Part shown: piece after piece, positions 1 to 8,298 of the stretch | How positions within the stretch are numbered: the stretch's first letter is position 1 | Layout: each line of letters starts with the position of its first letter | NCBI RefSeq assembly: GCF_029109325.1 | Contig: NZ_JAQKQJ010000010.1 | Location: 806,001 to 870,000, forward strand | From: Nodosilinea sp. PGN35 | GTDB lineage: Bacteria > Cyanobacteriota > Cyanobacteriia > Phormidesmidales > Phormidesmidaceae | Direction: 5' to 3' | DNA: 64,000 bases | Notes under the pieces: model-generated | What the model was told of the DNA's origin: nothing | Seen by the model: only the letters and a program-made list of their open reading frames with translations | Database searches by the model: none | Made by a program: the position numbers and the translations under genes

Positions 1-192
1 TACCACGTCCCAGGGGTGGTGGATGACCAGGGCGGTCTGCAAGTTGTCGAAGAAAAAGGCGGCACCGAGGTGATGGACGACGCCATCGACGAAATCATCG
101 AAGCCGTGCTGGCCAAGGGTGGCGAGGTGATGCTGATGGAGGACGGTGCCCTGGCCGACCACCACGGCATTGCCCTGACGCTGCGCTACTAG
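1..192 (+). CDS. C-terminal end of a release-factor-like (baeRF-type) protein, partial
   Basis: An open frame runs from the first base of the window to a TAG at 190-192 and gives the last 63 residues of a protein. The tail is acidic and ends in GIALTLRY. Bacterial eRF1-like (baeRF) proteins, thought to act as ribosome-associated or hibernation factors, commonly end in an AxLRY/F-type motif after a similar acidic helix, so I assign it there on that resemblance only. The N-terminal and middle domains lie outside the window, so the assignment is tentative. A short inverted repeat follows the stop. Confidence 0.45.
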   Translation, partial: YHVPGVVDDQGGLQVVEEKGGTEVMDDAIDEIIEAVLAKGGEVMLMEDGALADHHGIALTLRY

Positions 193-213
193 ATCAGGTT
201 TGAGTTCTTAGGT

Positions 214-250
214 TTGAGGTTTGAGTTGCGATTCCTAACTCAAACCTCAA
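214..250. repeat. Inverted repeat after the first gene
   Basis: Two perfect 14-base arms (TTGAGGTTTGAGTT at 214-227 and its complement at 237-250) flank a 9-base loop, inside a run of TTTGAG/CTCAAAC words. No T-run follows, so this is not a standard intrinsic terminator. It looks like the simple intergenic repeats common in cyanobacteria; a similar AACTCAAAAC-type stretch occurs near 35.26-35.32 kb. Confidence 0.6.
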
Positions 251-427
251 CCCTCAACCTTCAGCACTAAGAGCCCCCTTGCCACCCGGGGCAAACCCAT
301 ACCCTCCTCTGCCCCTCAGACTCAGCCAATGGGTATAGCACAACTGACTCACCAATCTGGGATGCTGGAATTCTGTATTAACAGATACCCCAAACATTCT
401 TTACAGACACCTTAAGGAGTCATCACC

Positions 428-1231
428 ATGGGTACCGATCAACACCCCGGCGCGCTAGTTATTATTGGCGGCGCAGAAGATAAAGAAGGCGACTGCACCG
501 TGCTGCGCGAGTTTGTCCGCGCTGCCGGAGGTGTCAAAGCCCGGATTGCCGTCATGACCGCCGCCACCAGCCTGCCCGGCGAAGTCGGCGACGAATATAT
601 TCGCGTGTTTGAGCGCATCGGGGCCGAGTCGGTCGAGATCGTCAACACCGATCGCCGCGAAGACTCTGAGCGCGAAGACGCCCTCCGCAAAGTCTCAGAG
701 GCCACCGGCATTTTCTTCACCGGGGGCGACCAATCACGGATTGTTGACTTTATTAAGGACACCCCCCTAGACGAGCTGATTCACCAGCGCCACCGGGAAG
801 GGGCCGTGATTGGCGGCACCAGCGCCGGGGCCGCCATGATGCCCGACGAGATGATCGTGGGCGGCTCGTCGGTGTCGAACCCCAGCGTCGATGCGGTGGA
901 GATGGGGCCGGGTATGGCCTTTTTGCCGGGCATTGTGGTCGATCAGCACTTTGCCCAGCGGGGTCGCCTGGGGCGTCTGCTGGCCGCCCTGGTGCTGCAA
1001 CCGGCGGTGCTGGGTCTGGGCATTGACGAAGACACGGGCATTGTTGTGGAGGGTGACGAGTTTACCGTGATCGGTCGGGGGGCGGTTACGGTGGTGGATG
1101 AAACCAGCGCCACCCACAATAACCTGGAGGGTCTGCTCCACGATGAGCCGATCGCCCTGTGTGGTGTTAAGCTGCACATTTTACCCCAGGGCTATCGGTT
1201 TAATCTAAAGACCCACCAGCCGCTGGTGTAG
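428..1231 (+). CDS. cphB: Cyanophycinase
   Basis: This is a 267-residue cytoplasmic peptidase of family S51, which cleaves cyanophycin (multi-L-arginyl-poly-aspartate) to beta-Asp-Arg dipeptides. The family signatures are IIGGAEDK near the start, FFTGGDQ at about 96-102 and the nucleophile elbow GTSAG at 130-134 with Ser132, the position of the known nucleophile in Synechocystis CphB. Length matches the family. The start is supported by AAGGAG about 10 bases upstream. No cyanophycin synthetase (cphA), the usual neighbour, is in the window. A deacylase gene follows after 19 bases and is probably co-transcribed. Confidence 0.95.
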   Translation: MGTDQHPGALVIIGGAEDKEGDCTVLREFVRAAGGVKARIAVMTAATSLPGEVGDEYIRVFERIGAESVEIVNTDRREDSEREDALRKVSEATGIFFTGGDQSRIVDFIKDTPLDELIHQRHREGAVIGGTSAGAAMMPDEMIVGGSSVSNPSVDAVEMGPGMAFLPGIVVDQHFAQRGRLGRLLAALVLQPAVLGLGIDEDTGIVVEGDEFTVIGRGAVTVVDETSATHNNLEGLLHDEPIALCGVKLHILPQGYRFNLKTHQPLV

Positions 1232-1250
1232 GCCTCCACCGCAACTCACT

Positions 1251-2342
1251 ATGACCACCCTGATCAACCCGGCACCCATTTCTACTCCCGCCAAAACAAT
1301 CTACACAGGCGATGTGGTGCAGGGGGTGCCGGTGATCAGTCATTTGGGGGTAGCCGACCTGCCTGGGGGCCAGACCCATCGGTTTTTCTTCCAGGGGGTG
1401 CAGATGGGCACCGGGCAGCACTGGTACGTGCCGGTGCTGGTGGCCAGGGGTGTGGCTACCGCCCCAAAGAAGCCTGGCTCTGGCCCCTGTGTTGCCCTGG
1501 TGGCGGGGGTGCACGGCGACGAGGTCAGCGGTATCGACGCCGTGCAGCGGGTGATGGCCCAGATCGACCCGACGGCGATGACCGGGACGGTGGTGGCGGT
1601 GCTGGGGGTATCGCGCCCGGCCCTGGAATATACCCGCTCCTTCTGGCCCAGCGCCCAGCAGGGCGGGGTGGGCATCGACATGAACCGGGTGTGGCCCGGC
1701 GATGAAACCGCCGACAACGCGGCCGCCCGCCACGCCGGGCTGCTGTGGCAGCGGCTGTTTGTGCCCAACGTAGAGGCGGTGCTCGACTACCACACGATCA
1801 CCACGGGCAGCGCCTTTACGGTGTTTCTGTTTGCCGATCTGCGCCAGCCAGCGGTGCGCCAGATGGCGGAGCTGTTTCCGGTGGAGCACATCAAAGACGA
1901 CCCCGGCCTGGGCGGCACCCTGGAGACAGCCCTGGTGGAGGCGGGCATTCCGGCGCTGACCATCGAAATTGGCGAGGGCCGTCGCTTTGAACCCGACAAA
2001 ATTGCCCTGGCGGTGGAGGGCAGCCTCAACGTGCTCAAGCACTACGGCATGGTAGACGGCCCCCTGGGGCGCACCGCCGCCGACGCGGGCACGGTGTTTG
2101 GCGACAGCCTAGAGACCCTTCGAGCGACGGTGGGCGGGTTTTTAGAACTGCTGGTGGGGCTGCGCGATCGCGTCACCCCCGGCCAGCTGGTAGCAATCCA
2201 GCGCAACGCCTTTGGCGATGTGGTAGCCGAGTACCGCGCTACCGTTGCCGGAGAGGTGGCGGTGGTGGCCCGCGACGCCCTCTGCGAGCCCGGTGCCCGG
2301 GTGGTGCAAATTCTCTACAGCCAGCATAGAACTGAGGTCTAG
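1251..2342 (+). CDS. Succinylglutamate desuccinylase/aspartoacylase family protein
   Basis: This 363-residue protein belongs to the M14-like zinc deacylases (AstE/AspA group). The zinc site is visible: GVHGDE gives His88 and Glu91, and LDYHT gives His181. The substrate-binding segment DMNRVWPG lies at about 143-150, and a Glu in TIEIGEG fits the catalytic base. Such enzymes remove N-acyl groups from amino acids such as N-acetylaspartate or N-succinylglutamate; the substrate cannot be read from sequence. Lying just downstream of cphB, it may act in Asp/Arg turnover after cyanophycin breakdown, which is inference. No clear ribosome-binding site precedes the ATG, which suggests coupling to cphB. 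Confidence 0.85.
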   Translation: MTTLINPAPISTPAKTIYTGDVVQGVPVISHLGVADLPGGQTHRFFFQGVQMGTGQHWYVPVLVARGVATAPKKPGSGPCVALVAGVHGDEVSGIDAVQRVMAQIDPTAMTGTVVAVLGVSRPALEYTRSFWPSAQQGGVGIDMNRVWPGDETADNAAARHAGLLWQRLFVPNVEAVLDYHTITTGSAFTVFLFADLRQPAVRQMAELFPVEHIKDDPGLGGTLETALVEAGIPALTIEIGEGRRFEPDKIALAVEGSLNVLKHYGMVDGPLGRTAADAGTVFGDSLETLRATVGGFLELLVGLRDRVTPGQLVAIQRNAFGDVVAEYRATVAGEVAVVARDALCEPGARVVQILYSQHRTEV

Positions 2343-2692
2343 GTGCCGATCGGGGTGGAGCCATTCTAGTACTTAATGGGCGTAGGCAGCCTAGGATTCC
2401 AGGTGGTGGGTGATACCGAAATTTATTGGCATACGCCCACTTGGTAGGGGCGCAGCATGCTGCGCCCCTACGGAGTTCCTGATTATAAATCGGGGCTTAC
2501 TAATCGGATTTTGTATGACAGGTGCTCAACCCTCCGGCAAGGGTAGTTCCACGTTTGCCGGACGGTATTGGGTGGAGTCACAGCGATTTACATCTATTAA
2601 TTTCACCAGCGGTCTCACCGCATACAATTTCTACAGTCGTTTCATTGCGCTACTGCTCACTTTCGCATCCCCCAATTCCAGAGGAAACGATT
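2343..2692. other. Intergenic region with one palindrome
   Basis: No credible gene is seen in these 350 bases. Apart from the 28-base palindrome at 2444-2471 there is no clear terminator or regulatory signal. The last bases carry AGAGGAAACG, the ribosome-binding site of the next gene. Confidence 0.6.
2444..2471. repeat. Perfect 28-base palindrome
   Basis: The two 14-base halves are exact complements with no loop (half-site GTAGGGGCGCAGCA). GTAGGGGC...GCCCCTAC palindromes are a familiar type of dispersed repeat in cyanobacterial genomes and may be remnants of small non-autonomous elements. No T-run follows. Confidence 0.8.
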
Positions 2693-3268
2693 ATGACAAC
2701 GGATTTTTTGTCAGGCGAAGAGATTAAGAAATCAATCAACTGGGTCATCTTTTTGAGCATTGGGCTGATTGTGCTGGGCGTCTTGGCGATTATTTCCCCC
2801 GTGGTGGCCTCGGCTTTCTTTACCGCTATGATGGGGTGGATTTCTTTGATCAGCGGCCTTGTCATGGTGGTGCAAGCGTTTCGATCGCACCCAGTTCGAG
2901 GCTTTTGGCTCAGCCTGATCGTCGGTATTTTCTATGCCCTGGCCGGGTTGTATATCTTGCGCAACCTGGGCGCGGCGCTGCTGGCCCTCACCTTTGCCTT
3001 TGGTGTTTTGTTCATTGTTGAGGGAATTTTCACCATTGTGATGGCCTTTACCCAAAAGGCAGGGCACAGCATGTCGTGGCTGGTAGCTCTCAACGGTGTG
3101 GTCACTCTGATTTTGGGCATTATGGTGCTCAACCGCTGGCCGGTCAGCGCCCTGTGGTTAATTGGCCTGTACGTGGGCATTAGCCTGCTGCTGAGCGGTG
3201 TCAGTCTGCTGGCGGCGGCTCTGGCTGCCCGCAAGGCGGCGGGCAATACTCCTGTGGCAGATGTTTAG
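2693..3268 (+). CDS. HdeD/DUF308 family membrane protein
   Basis: This 191-residue protein has about six transmembrane helices in three hairpins, the architecture of the HdeD/DUF308 family. In E. coli HdeD is linked to acid resistance at high cell density; the role in cyanobacteria is not established. The start is the ATG preceded by AGAGGAAACG; a longer frame upstream has no membrane-protein character and no ribosome-binding site. The N-terminus is short and cytoplasmic (MTTDFLSGEEIKKS). It is monocistronic by position. Confidence 0.85.
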   Translation: MTTDFLSGEEIKKSINWVIFLSIGLIVLGVLAIISPVVASAFFTAMMGWISLISGLVMVVQAFRSHPVRGFWLSLIVGIFYALAGLYILRNLGAALLALTFAFGVLFIVEGIFTIVMAFTQKAGHSMSWLVALNGVVTLILGIMVLNRWPVSALWLIGLYVGISLLLSGVSLLAAALAARKAAGNTPVADV

Positions 3269-3405
3269 GGGCTGGTTTTAATGTTTAGTTGAAGATAGCC
3301 TCCGGGCTGCTGTTCACGTGCTCGTCAACCCGTCAACGTCCCTTTAATCTGCCGCCGCCACCGCCCCAGTCCTATAGCTGTAGCCAGTTTGGGTAGGACA
3401 ATTTT

Positions 3406-3439
3406 CCTAGGAACGTTCAAACACTTGAACGTTCCTAGG
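3406..3439. repeat. Perfect 15-base inverted repeat with 4-base loop
   Basis: The arms CCTAGGAACGTTCAA (3406-3420) and its complement (3425-3439) flank the loop ACAC. Each arm itself contains the palindromes CCTAGG and GAACGTTC. There is no T-run. It sits between the HdeD-like and DUF1206 genes and could be a mobile palindrome or an operator. Confidence 0.75.
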
Positions 3440-3530
3440 GTCGCTGAATGTCCTAACCCAATCGACCATGGTTGTACTCTCCGCCCTGGCCGGTCGTCAA
3501 TTCGTTGTCAAATAGAATCTGCCCACCGCC

Positions 3531-4409
3531 ATGCGCCGACCCAAACGTCTAAATCGCCATCCCCTACAGCAGGTGATGGGTGCAGCGCGGCGACGGGCCT
3601 ACGATCTGATTAAAATTCCCCAGGTGCAGCAATTTATCCGCTTTGGCCACGGAGCCAAGGGCATGCTCTACGGCTTAATCGGATTGTTTGCCATCCACGA
3701 CTTGCGTTATGGCCAAAAGGTGTCTGGTAGCGAGGGGGTTTTGATTACGCTGGCCCGGCAACCCCTGGGTAGCCTGCTCCTAGGGCTGCTGGCCCTGGGG
3801 CTGCTGGGGTACGTGCTGTGGCGCTTTATCCAGGCTCTCTTCGACCCAGGGGGGGCAGAGGATCTCGGTATCCGCCAGCTGATCCAGCGGTGTGGCTACG
3901 GGGCCAGTGGCTTGGCCTACCTAGGGATTGCCCGAACCGCTGGCAATTTGGCCCTGGGCCTGGCCATCGACTTTGATGACACCTTTGAAGATTTGGCGTC
4001 AGTTCTATTTGAGCGCACCATCGGCCCCTGGATGCTGTTGGCGGTGGGCGGCTGCGTTGTCGGAGTCGGCCTGACCTATGCCTATGGAGCATTTACTGGC
4101 AGCTACATTAGCCAGTTTCGCACCGCGCTAGATAGTTCGGTCAAATGGTGGGCGATCTGGATTGGCAAGCTTGGCATTACAGCTCGAGGAGTCAGTTTTA
4201 TCTTGGTCGGTGGCTACTTAATCAAAGCCGCTTATTTTGTCGATACTGACTCAGCAGGAGGGCTTAGCTATGTGTTTGATCAGCTAGACGATGATTACTG
4301 GGGGAAAATTTGGCTCGGTGCGATCGCCTTTGGGTTCATCGCCTACGCGATCTACATGGTGGTTGCGGCCTTTTACCGCAAATTTCCGGCCCTGCCCCGT
4401 CCGGCGTGA
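3531..4409 (+). CDS. DUF1206 domain-containing membrane protein
   Basis: This 292-residue integral membrane protein has three repeated two-helix units, each opening with an Arg-Gly-containing motif (FGHGAKGMLYGLIG, YGASGLAYLG, ITARGVSFILVGG). This is the DUF1206 arrangement, found in cyanobacteria and other bacteria and without known function. A basic cytoplasmic N-terminus of about 40 residues precedes the first helix. The start is uncertain because no strong ribosome-binding site is seen. It converges on the fra operon, and the two stop codons are 13 bases apart. Confidence 0.8.
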   Translation: MRRPKRLNRHPLQQVMGAARRRAYDLIKIPQVQQFIRFGHGAKGMLYGLIGLFAIHDLRYGQKVSGSEGVLITLARQPLGSLLLGLLALGLLGYVLWRFIQALFDPGGAEDLGIRQLIQRCGYGASGLAYLGIARTAGNLALGLAIDFDDTFEDLASVLFERTIGPWMLLAVGGCVVGVGLTYAYGAFTGSYISQFRTALDSSVKWWAIWIGKLGITARGVSFILVGGYLIKAAYFVDTDSAGGLSYVFDQLDDDYWGKIWLGAIAFGFIAYAIYMVVAAFYRKFPALPRPA

Positions 4410-4422
4410 AGCTGCTTCAGGC

Positions 4423-5214
4423 CTAAAACTGACGGCGTGAGAAGATCAGGCTGGCCACCGCCAGCAGCAGGGCCGTGTACAGCAGGCCGTAGAGGGCGTG
4501 GCCCCACAGGTCTGGCGCGGTGGGCAGCAGCTCAAAACCGTAGGCGGCGGCGTTGCGCAGGTTGAGGCGCTCCAGGTCGGGCAGTATCAGGTAAAGACCG
4601 TTGGTGAAGCGCTGCACCGCTGGGGTTTGGCTGAGTTCGCCAAAGGCCACCAGATCTTGGCTGAGGTGGCCCATCAGATACACCGCAAAGGTCAGCAGGG
4701 TGGCCAGCAGCGAGCTGGTAAACACCCCAAACACCATGGCCACGGCCACCAGCAGCGCCGCCTCTAGGGTCATAAAGACCAGCGCCAGCCCTAGGCTACC
4801 CAGCGAAAAGGGCACGGCGCTGACCCCCAGCAGCACCACAAAGATGGTCCCCAGGGCGGCAATTAGCACCGCCAGCACTGCGGTCAGCCCCAGGTGCTTG
4901 CCAACAATAAACTCGGCCCGGCTGACCGGCTTGGCAATCAGCACCAGCACCGTGCGTTTTTCAATTTCTTTGTTGATCAGGCCGGTGCCCACAAACACGG
5001 CGACCACTACGCTCAGCAGATGAATGCCCGCCAGGCCCAGATCCACCAAAATCTTGTCTTCGGCCCCGGCGGAGATATTGGGCAGCAGCACCCGAGCCAG
5101 CACCAGCAGCAGGGCGAACAGGGCCACCAGGTAAAAAATGCGATCGCGAATTACCTCCAAAAATACCGTGCGGGCAATCACTGCCACCCGAGATAGAACC
5201 ATTGATTTGACCAC
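4423..5214 (-). CDS. fraE: ABC-2-type permease, FraE-like
   Basis: This 263-residue protein has about six transmembrane helices and the ABC-2 permease pattern, including the cytosolic segment NKEIEKRTVLVLIAKPVSR after the second helix. In Anabaena, FraE is an ABC-2-like membrane protein encoded third in fraC-fraD-fraE and needed for filament integrity and cell-cell communication. Here it is also third, 18 bases after a FraD-like gene. No ATPase gene is adjacent, as in the Anabaena operon. The family match alone would only say ABC-2 permease; the operon order gives the name. Confidence 0.8.
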   Translation of the reverse strand: MVKSMVLSRVAVIARTVFLEVIRDRIFYLVALFALLLVLARVLLPNISAGAEDKILVDLGLAGIHLLSVVVAVFVGTGLINKEIEKRTVLVLIAKPVSRAEFIVGKHLGLTAVLAVLIAALGTIFVVLLGVSAVPFSLGSLGLALVFMTLEAALLVAVAMVFGVFTSSLLATLLTFAVYLMGHLSQDLVAFGELSQTPAVQRFTNGLYLILPDLERLNLRNAAAYGFELLPTAPDLWGHALYGLLYTALLLAVASLIFSRRQF

Positions 5215-5232
5215 TCCCCATTGTCCTCGCGA

Positions 5233-6258
5233 CTAGCCTTGCTGTGGTGTGCCCCTAGGATGCCCAGCCTGGCGAGGCGTTTGCAGGTCGCAGGTGAGGC
5301 TAGACCACTGGGTGGTGGTGTAGCCCGGTGCGGCACTGTCGGCGTCAACCAGGCCGCCCCGGTTGACCGGCATCAGCAGGCAGGTTTTTTCTAGGTAGTA
5401 GCCGCTCGGATTGGCGGCTGGCCCCGACCAGATGGCCCACAGCTTGAGGGTATAGCCATTGCCGTTGGACAGGGGTTGAAAATCCAGCCGCCAGAGCGAA
5501 TCTTCTAGGGAAAAGTCGGGGTCTGCCTGCGATCGCACCCGCCGCTGCAGGGCCTGGCGCTGGCCTTCCAGGTTGAGCAACCATCGCTCCACCGAGGGCC
5601 AGGGCTTGTTGTCGATCTGCTCCCGCAGCATTTCTTCGGCGATGGTGAGGTGGGTAACCCCGGCGGGCAGGGCCACCCCCTGCCCCGGAAACCGGTAGAC
5701 AAAGGCGCTGTTGTCTACGCTGTCGGCCACCAGGCTGGGGTAGTCGCGCACCCAGGTCTGAATGCGAAAGTAAAACTGAAACCAGCTGCTAAACAGCAGG
5801 CTGAGGCAAAACAGCAGCGCCAGCCGCTGACGCACCATGGGGGGCGGTGTCTTGAGGTCAAAGTCCCAGCTGACTAAGCTGGGCACCGCAATCACCGCAA
5901 AGGACACCAGGGGCCACGAAACCAGGGCGGGCTGGAGCCAGCGCCCGCCCCACGACCCAAACAGGAAGAGGCACAGAATGGCCCCCGACACCCAGGGCGC
6001 AATGGGAATGCCAAACAGTCGGGCTTTGTTGGCCTCTAGCGCCCAGCCCACCCCCAGAGCCAGGCAAATCCAGCTGATGGTGGCCAACAGCCCCACGGTA
6101 AACGCCGTGGCCGCCACCAGGCGAGCCAGCAGCGACACCAGCCACGAAAACAGGCTCATGTAAATGACGGTCTGCCAGGAGAAGTAGCGCGGCGGCACCA
6201 CCGCCCGCCACAGTTCCACCAGGGTTTGCCGCAAAAACGCAAACAGCCCTACTACCAT
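5233..6258 (-). CDS. fraD: Septal-junction protein FraD-like (DUF5357)
   Basis: This 341-residue protein is close in length to Anabaena FraD. Five hydrophobic helices (about 28-48, 52-73, 86-103, 112-130, 145-163) are followed by a soluble C-terminal domain of about 175 residues. This is the FraD layout, in which the C-terminal domain lies in the periplasm and forms part of the plug of the septal junction between neighbouring cells. Its start overlaps the fraC stop by 7 bases, which implies translational coupling. The C-terminal 20 residues are low-complexity (PRQAGHPRGTPQQG). Confidence 0.85.
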   Translation of the reverse strand: MVVGLFAFLRQTLVELWRAVVPPRYFSWQTVIYMSLFSWLVSLLARLVAATAFTVGLLATISWICLALGVGWALEANKARLFGIPIAPWVSGAILCLFLFGSWGGRWLQPALVSWPLVSFAVIAVPSLVSWDFDLKTPPPMVRQRLALLFCLSLLFSSWFQFYFRIQTWVRDYPSLVADSVDNSAFVYRFPGQGVALPAGVTHLTIAEEMLREQIDNKPWPSVERWLLNLEGQRQALQRRVRSQADPDFSLEDSLWRLDFQPLSNGNGYTLKLWAIWSGPAANPSGYYLEKTCLLMPVNRGGLVDADSAAPGYTTTQWSSLTCDLQTPRQAGHPRGTPQQG

Positions 6259-6842
6259 CCCAGCACCCCGCTCTGGTTGATTAACAGCAGCAGCACCAGA
6301 ATGGCAGTAAAGCTGACGGCGTTGGCCTGGAGCATAGCCAGGGCGCGGGGCGACGTACCGCGCTGGCCTTCTAGCTGGGCGCGGCGCGCCCGTTCGTAGC
6401 GCTGCCTGCGGTTCTCTTCGATCGCCTCGGGGGTCGTTTCGACCGGCTTTTGGCCCAGCAGCTGCAGCAGCCAGAGCAGCCCCTGAAGTTTGATCCAGTA
6501 GGTGACAAAAAAGGCGGCGATCGCCACCACCACCACCACCACCGGCAGCACATCGTGCCAGGTATTGGTATAAAACCGATTAAACATGACGTAGCTAATC
6601 ACCTGGCTGCGCAGGGACAGGGGCAGCACCGCCTCAATGGCCAAAAACGCCACCCAGCCCAAACTCGTGGCCAGCAGGTTGAGGGTGGCGGCGTACTGCA
6701 TACTGGGACGGTAGCCCAGCTGTAGCTGCTGGCGCAGCACCATGGCTTCTAGCACAGTGGCTACCATGAGCAGCATGCTCTGCACGGCGATCGCCCGCAG
6801 CGGCAAAATGCCAAGTTCTGACAGCAAATCGTTGATGGGCAT
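6252..6842 (-). CDS. fraC: Filament integrity protein FraC-like
   Basis: This membrane protein has hydrophobic segments at about 18-36, 52-74, 97-130 and 175-190 and a basic, Arg-rich segment at about 144-165. The stretch EAVLPLSLRSQVISYVMFNR resembles the core of Anabaena FraC. I use the Met at 6842 (196 residues) because FraC proteins are about 180 residues long; an in-frame Met at 6902 would add 20 polar residues, and neither start has a clear ribosome-binding site. It is first in a fraC-fraD-fraE operon and divergent from the next gene, so the 155-base gap should hold both promoters. Confidence 0.85.
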   Translation of the reverse strand: MPINDLLSELGILPLRAIAVQSMLLMVATVLEAMVLRQQLQLGYRPSMQYAATLNLLATSLGWVAFLAIEAVLPLSLRSQVISYVMFNRFYTNTWHDVLPVVVVVVAIAAFFVTYWIKLQGLLWLLQLLGQKPVETTPEAIEENRRQRYERARRAQLEGQRGTSPRALAMLQANAVSFTAILVLLLLINQSGVLGW

Positions 6843-6997
6843 GGGCGCGGCGGATGGGTCGCAAATCTCGACCCCTGACAGGGGTTTCCGGTGCACTCTC
6901 AAGGGTATAACCTCGGCCCGGCTTTCGCTAAGATTTTAGATCGGGCCGCTTAAGAATAGGCAAATCTGCACACCTACCTACGCAATCCGCAACACCT

Positions 6998-8128
6998 ATG
7001 GTTAGAACCGGTATCGGCATTCGCACCGCCCAGCAGGGCAACGAGCGGCTCACGGGGCAAATTCACGTCTACGACGGCGAGGGCAAGGGCAAGTCCCAGG
7101 TGGCCCTGGGGGTGGTGTTGCGCTCCATTGGTCTGGGCATTCAAAACTTTATGGAGAGCCGGGTGCTGCTGCTGCGGTTTCTCAAGGGGCCGGGCCGCAC
7201 CTACGACGAAGATGCCGCCATTGAAGCGCTCCAGCGCGGCTTTCCCCACCTGATCGACCAGGTGCGCACCGGGCGAGCCGAGTTTTTTGGCCCCGAGGAG
7301 ATTACCAAATTCGACAAGCAGGAGGCCCAGCGGGGCTGGGACGTGGCCAAGGGGGCGATCGCCTCGGGGCTCTACTCGGTGGTGGTGCTCGACGAAATCA
7401 ACCCGGTACTCGACCTGGGCCTGCTCAGCATCGACGAGGTGGCCAAAACCCTGCGCAATAAACCCGACCATCTCGAAATTATCGCCACCGGGCGCGGTGC
7501 CCCCCAGCCCCTGCTCGACGTCGCCAACCTGCATTCCGAGATGAAGCCCCAGCCCAAACCCGAGGGCATCGAGGGCATCGAGGGCATCGAGATCTACACG
7601 GGGTCGGGCAAGGGCAAATCGACCAGCGCCCTGGGCAAGGCCCTCCAGGCCATCGGCCGCGGCATCAGCCAGGACTTCTCCCACCGGGTGCTGATTATCC
7701 AGTGGCTCAAGGGGGGCAACGGCTACACCGAAGATGCGGCGATCGCCGCCCTGCGAAAAATCTACCCCAACCTGGTAGACCACCAGCGCTGCGGCCGCGA
7801 TGCGATCGTGTGGCGGGGTCAGCAGCAGGAAATCGACTACGTGGAGGCCGAGCGCGGCTGGGAAATTGCCCGGACGGCGATCGCCTCGGGCCTCTACAAA
7901 ACCATCATCCTCGACGAACTCAACCCCACGGTCGATCTAGAACTGCTGCCCGAGGAGCCGATTCTTCAGGCGCTGCTGCGCAAGCCTCGCGGCACCGAGG
8001 TGATTATTACCGGGCGCTGCAAAAATCGCCCCGCCTATTTTGAACTGGCCAGCACCCATTCTGAGGTGTTTAACCACAAGCACTACGCCGAAAAAGGCAT
8101 CGATCTAAAGCGCGGTGTCGATTTTTAG
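6998..8128 (+). CDS. Tandem-duplicated CobA/CobO-type P-loop protein (cob(I)alamin adenosyltransferase-like)
   Basis: This 376-residue protein contains two copies of the CobA/BtuR fold. Copy 1 (about 20-185) has the P-loop GEGKGKSQ at 27-34 and the acidic motif VVVLDEINPVLDLGLL; copy 2 (about 195-376) has GSGKGKST and IILDELNPTVDLELL. CobA transfers adenosyl from ATP to corrinoid cobalt, and single-copy enzymes have about 200 residues. The copies are joined by EGIEGIEGIE, encoded by three 9-base repeats at 7562-7588. Copy 1 has Gln where CobA has a second Thr/Ser, and its helices diverge more than copy 2, so one half may be regulatory. No other cobalamin genes are nearby. Confidence 0.8.
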   Translation: MVRTGIGIRTAQQGNERLTGQIHVYDGEGKGKSQVALGVVLRSIGLGIQNFMESRVLLLRFLKGPGRTYDEDAAIEALQRGFPHLIDQVRTGRAEFFGPEEITKFDKQEAQRGWDVAKGAIASGLYSVVVLDEINPVLDLGLLSIDEVAKTLRNKPDHLEIIATGRGAPQPLLDVANLHSEMKPQPKPEGIEGIEGIEIYTGSGKGKSTSALGKALQAIGRGISQDFSHRVLIIQWLKGGNGYTEDAAIAALRKIYPNLVDHQRCGRDAIVWRGQQQEIDYVEAERGWEIARTAIASGLYKTIILDELNPTVDLELLPEEPILQALLRKPRGTEVIITGRCKNRPAYFELASTHSEVFNHKHYAEKGIDLKRGVDF

Positions 8129-8298
8129 GCAAGTCATTTTCGCTCCCCCGCAGGCCACAGTGGCGCAGAAGATACCGACAAACGTGAAACGCACCCGGTC
8201 AGCACCGGATACCGAATTCCATTGGGTGCAGCGGGGAACCTGGGCGCTGCCGTGCAACGCCCCGACGCGATTCCTCACCGACGAAATATGGCTCACCT

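Noticed and set aside
1200..2042. A 280-codon frame opposite the deacylase gene
   Set aside because: His/Arg/Gly-rich antisense read without any motif; the plus frame keeps the zinc ligands.
2410..2692. Upstream starts for the HdeD-like protein or an extra small gene
   Set aside because: The frames have no hydrophobic or conserved character, and the ATG at 2693 has a clear ribosome-binding site.
4423..5214. The ABC-2 permease as part of an ordinary ABC exporter
   Set aside because: No ATPase gene is adjacent and the gene is third after fraC- and fraD-like genes, which fits FraE better.
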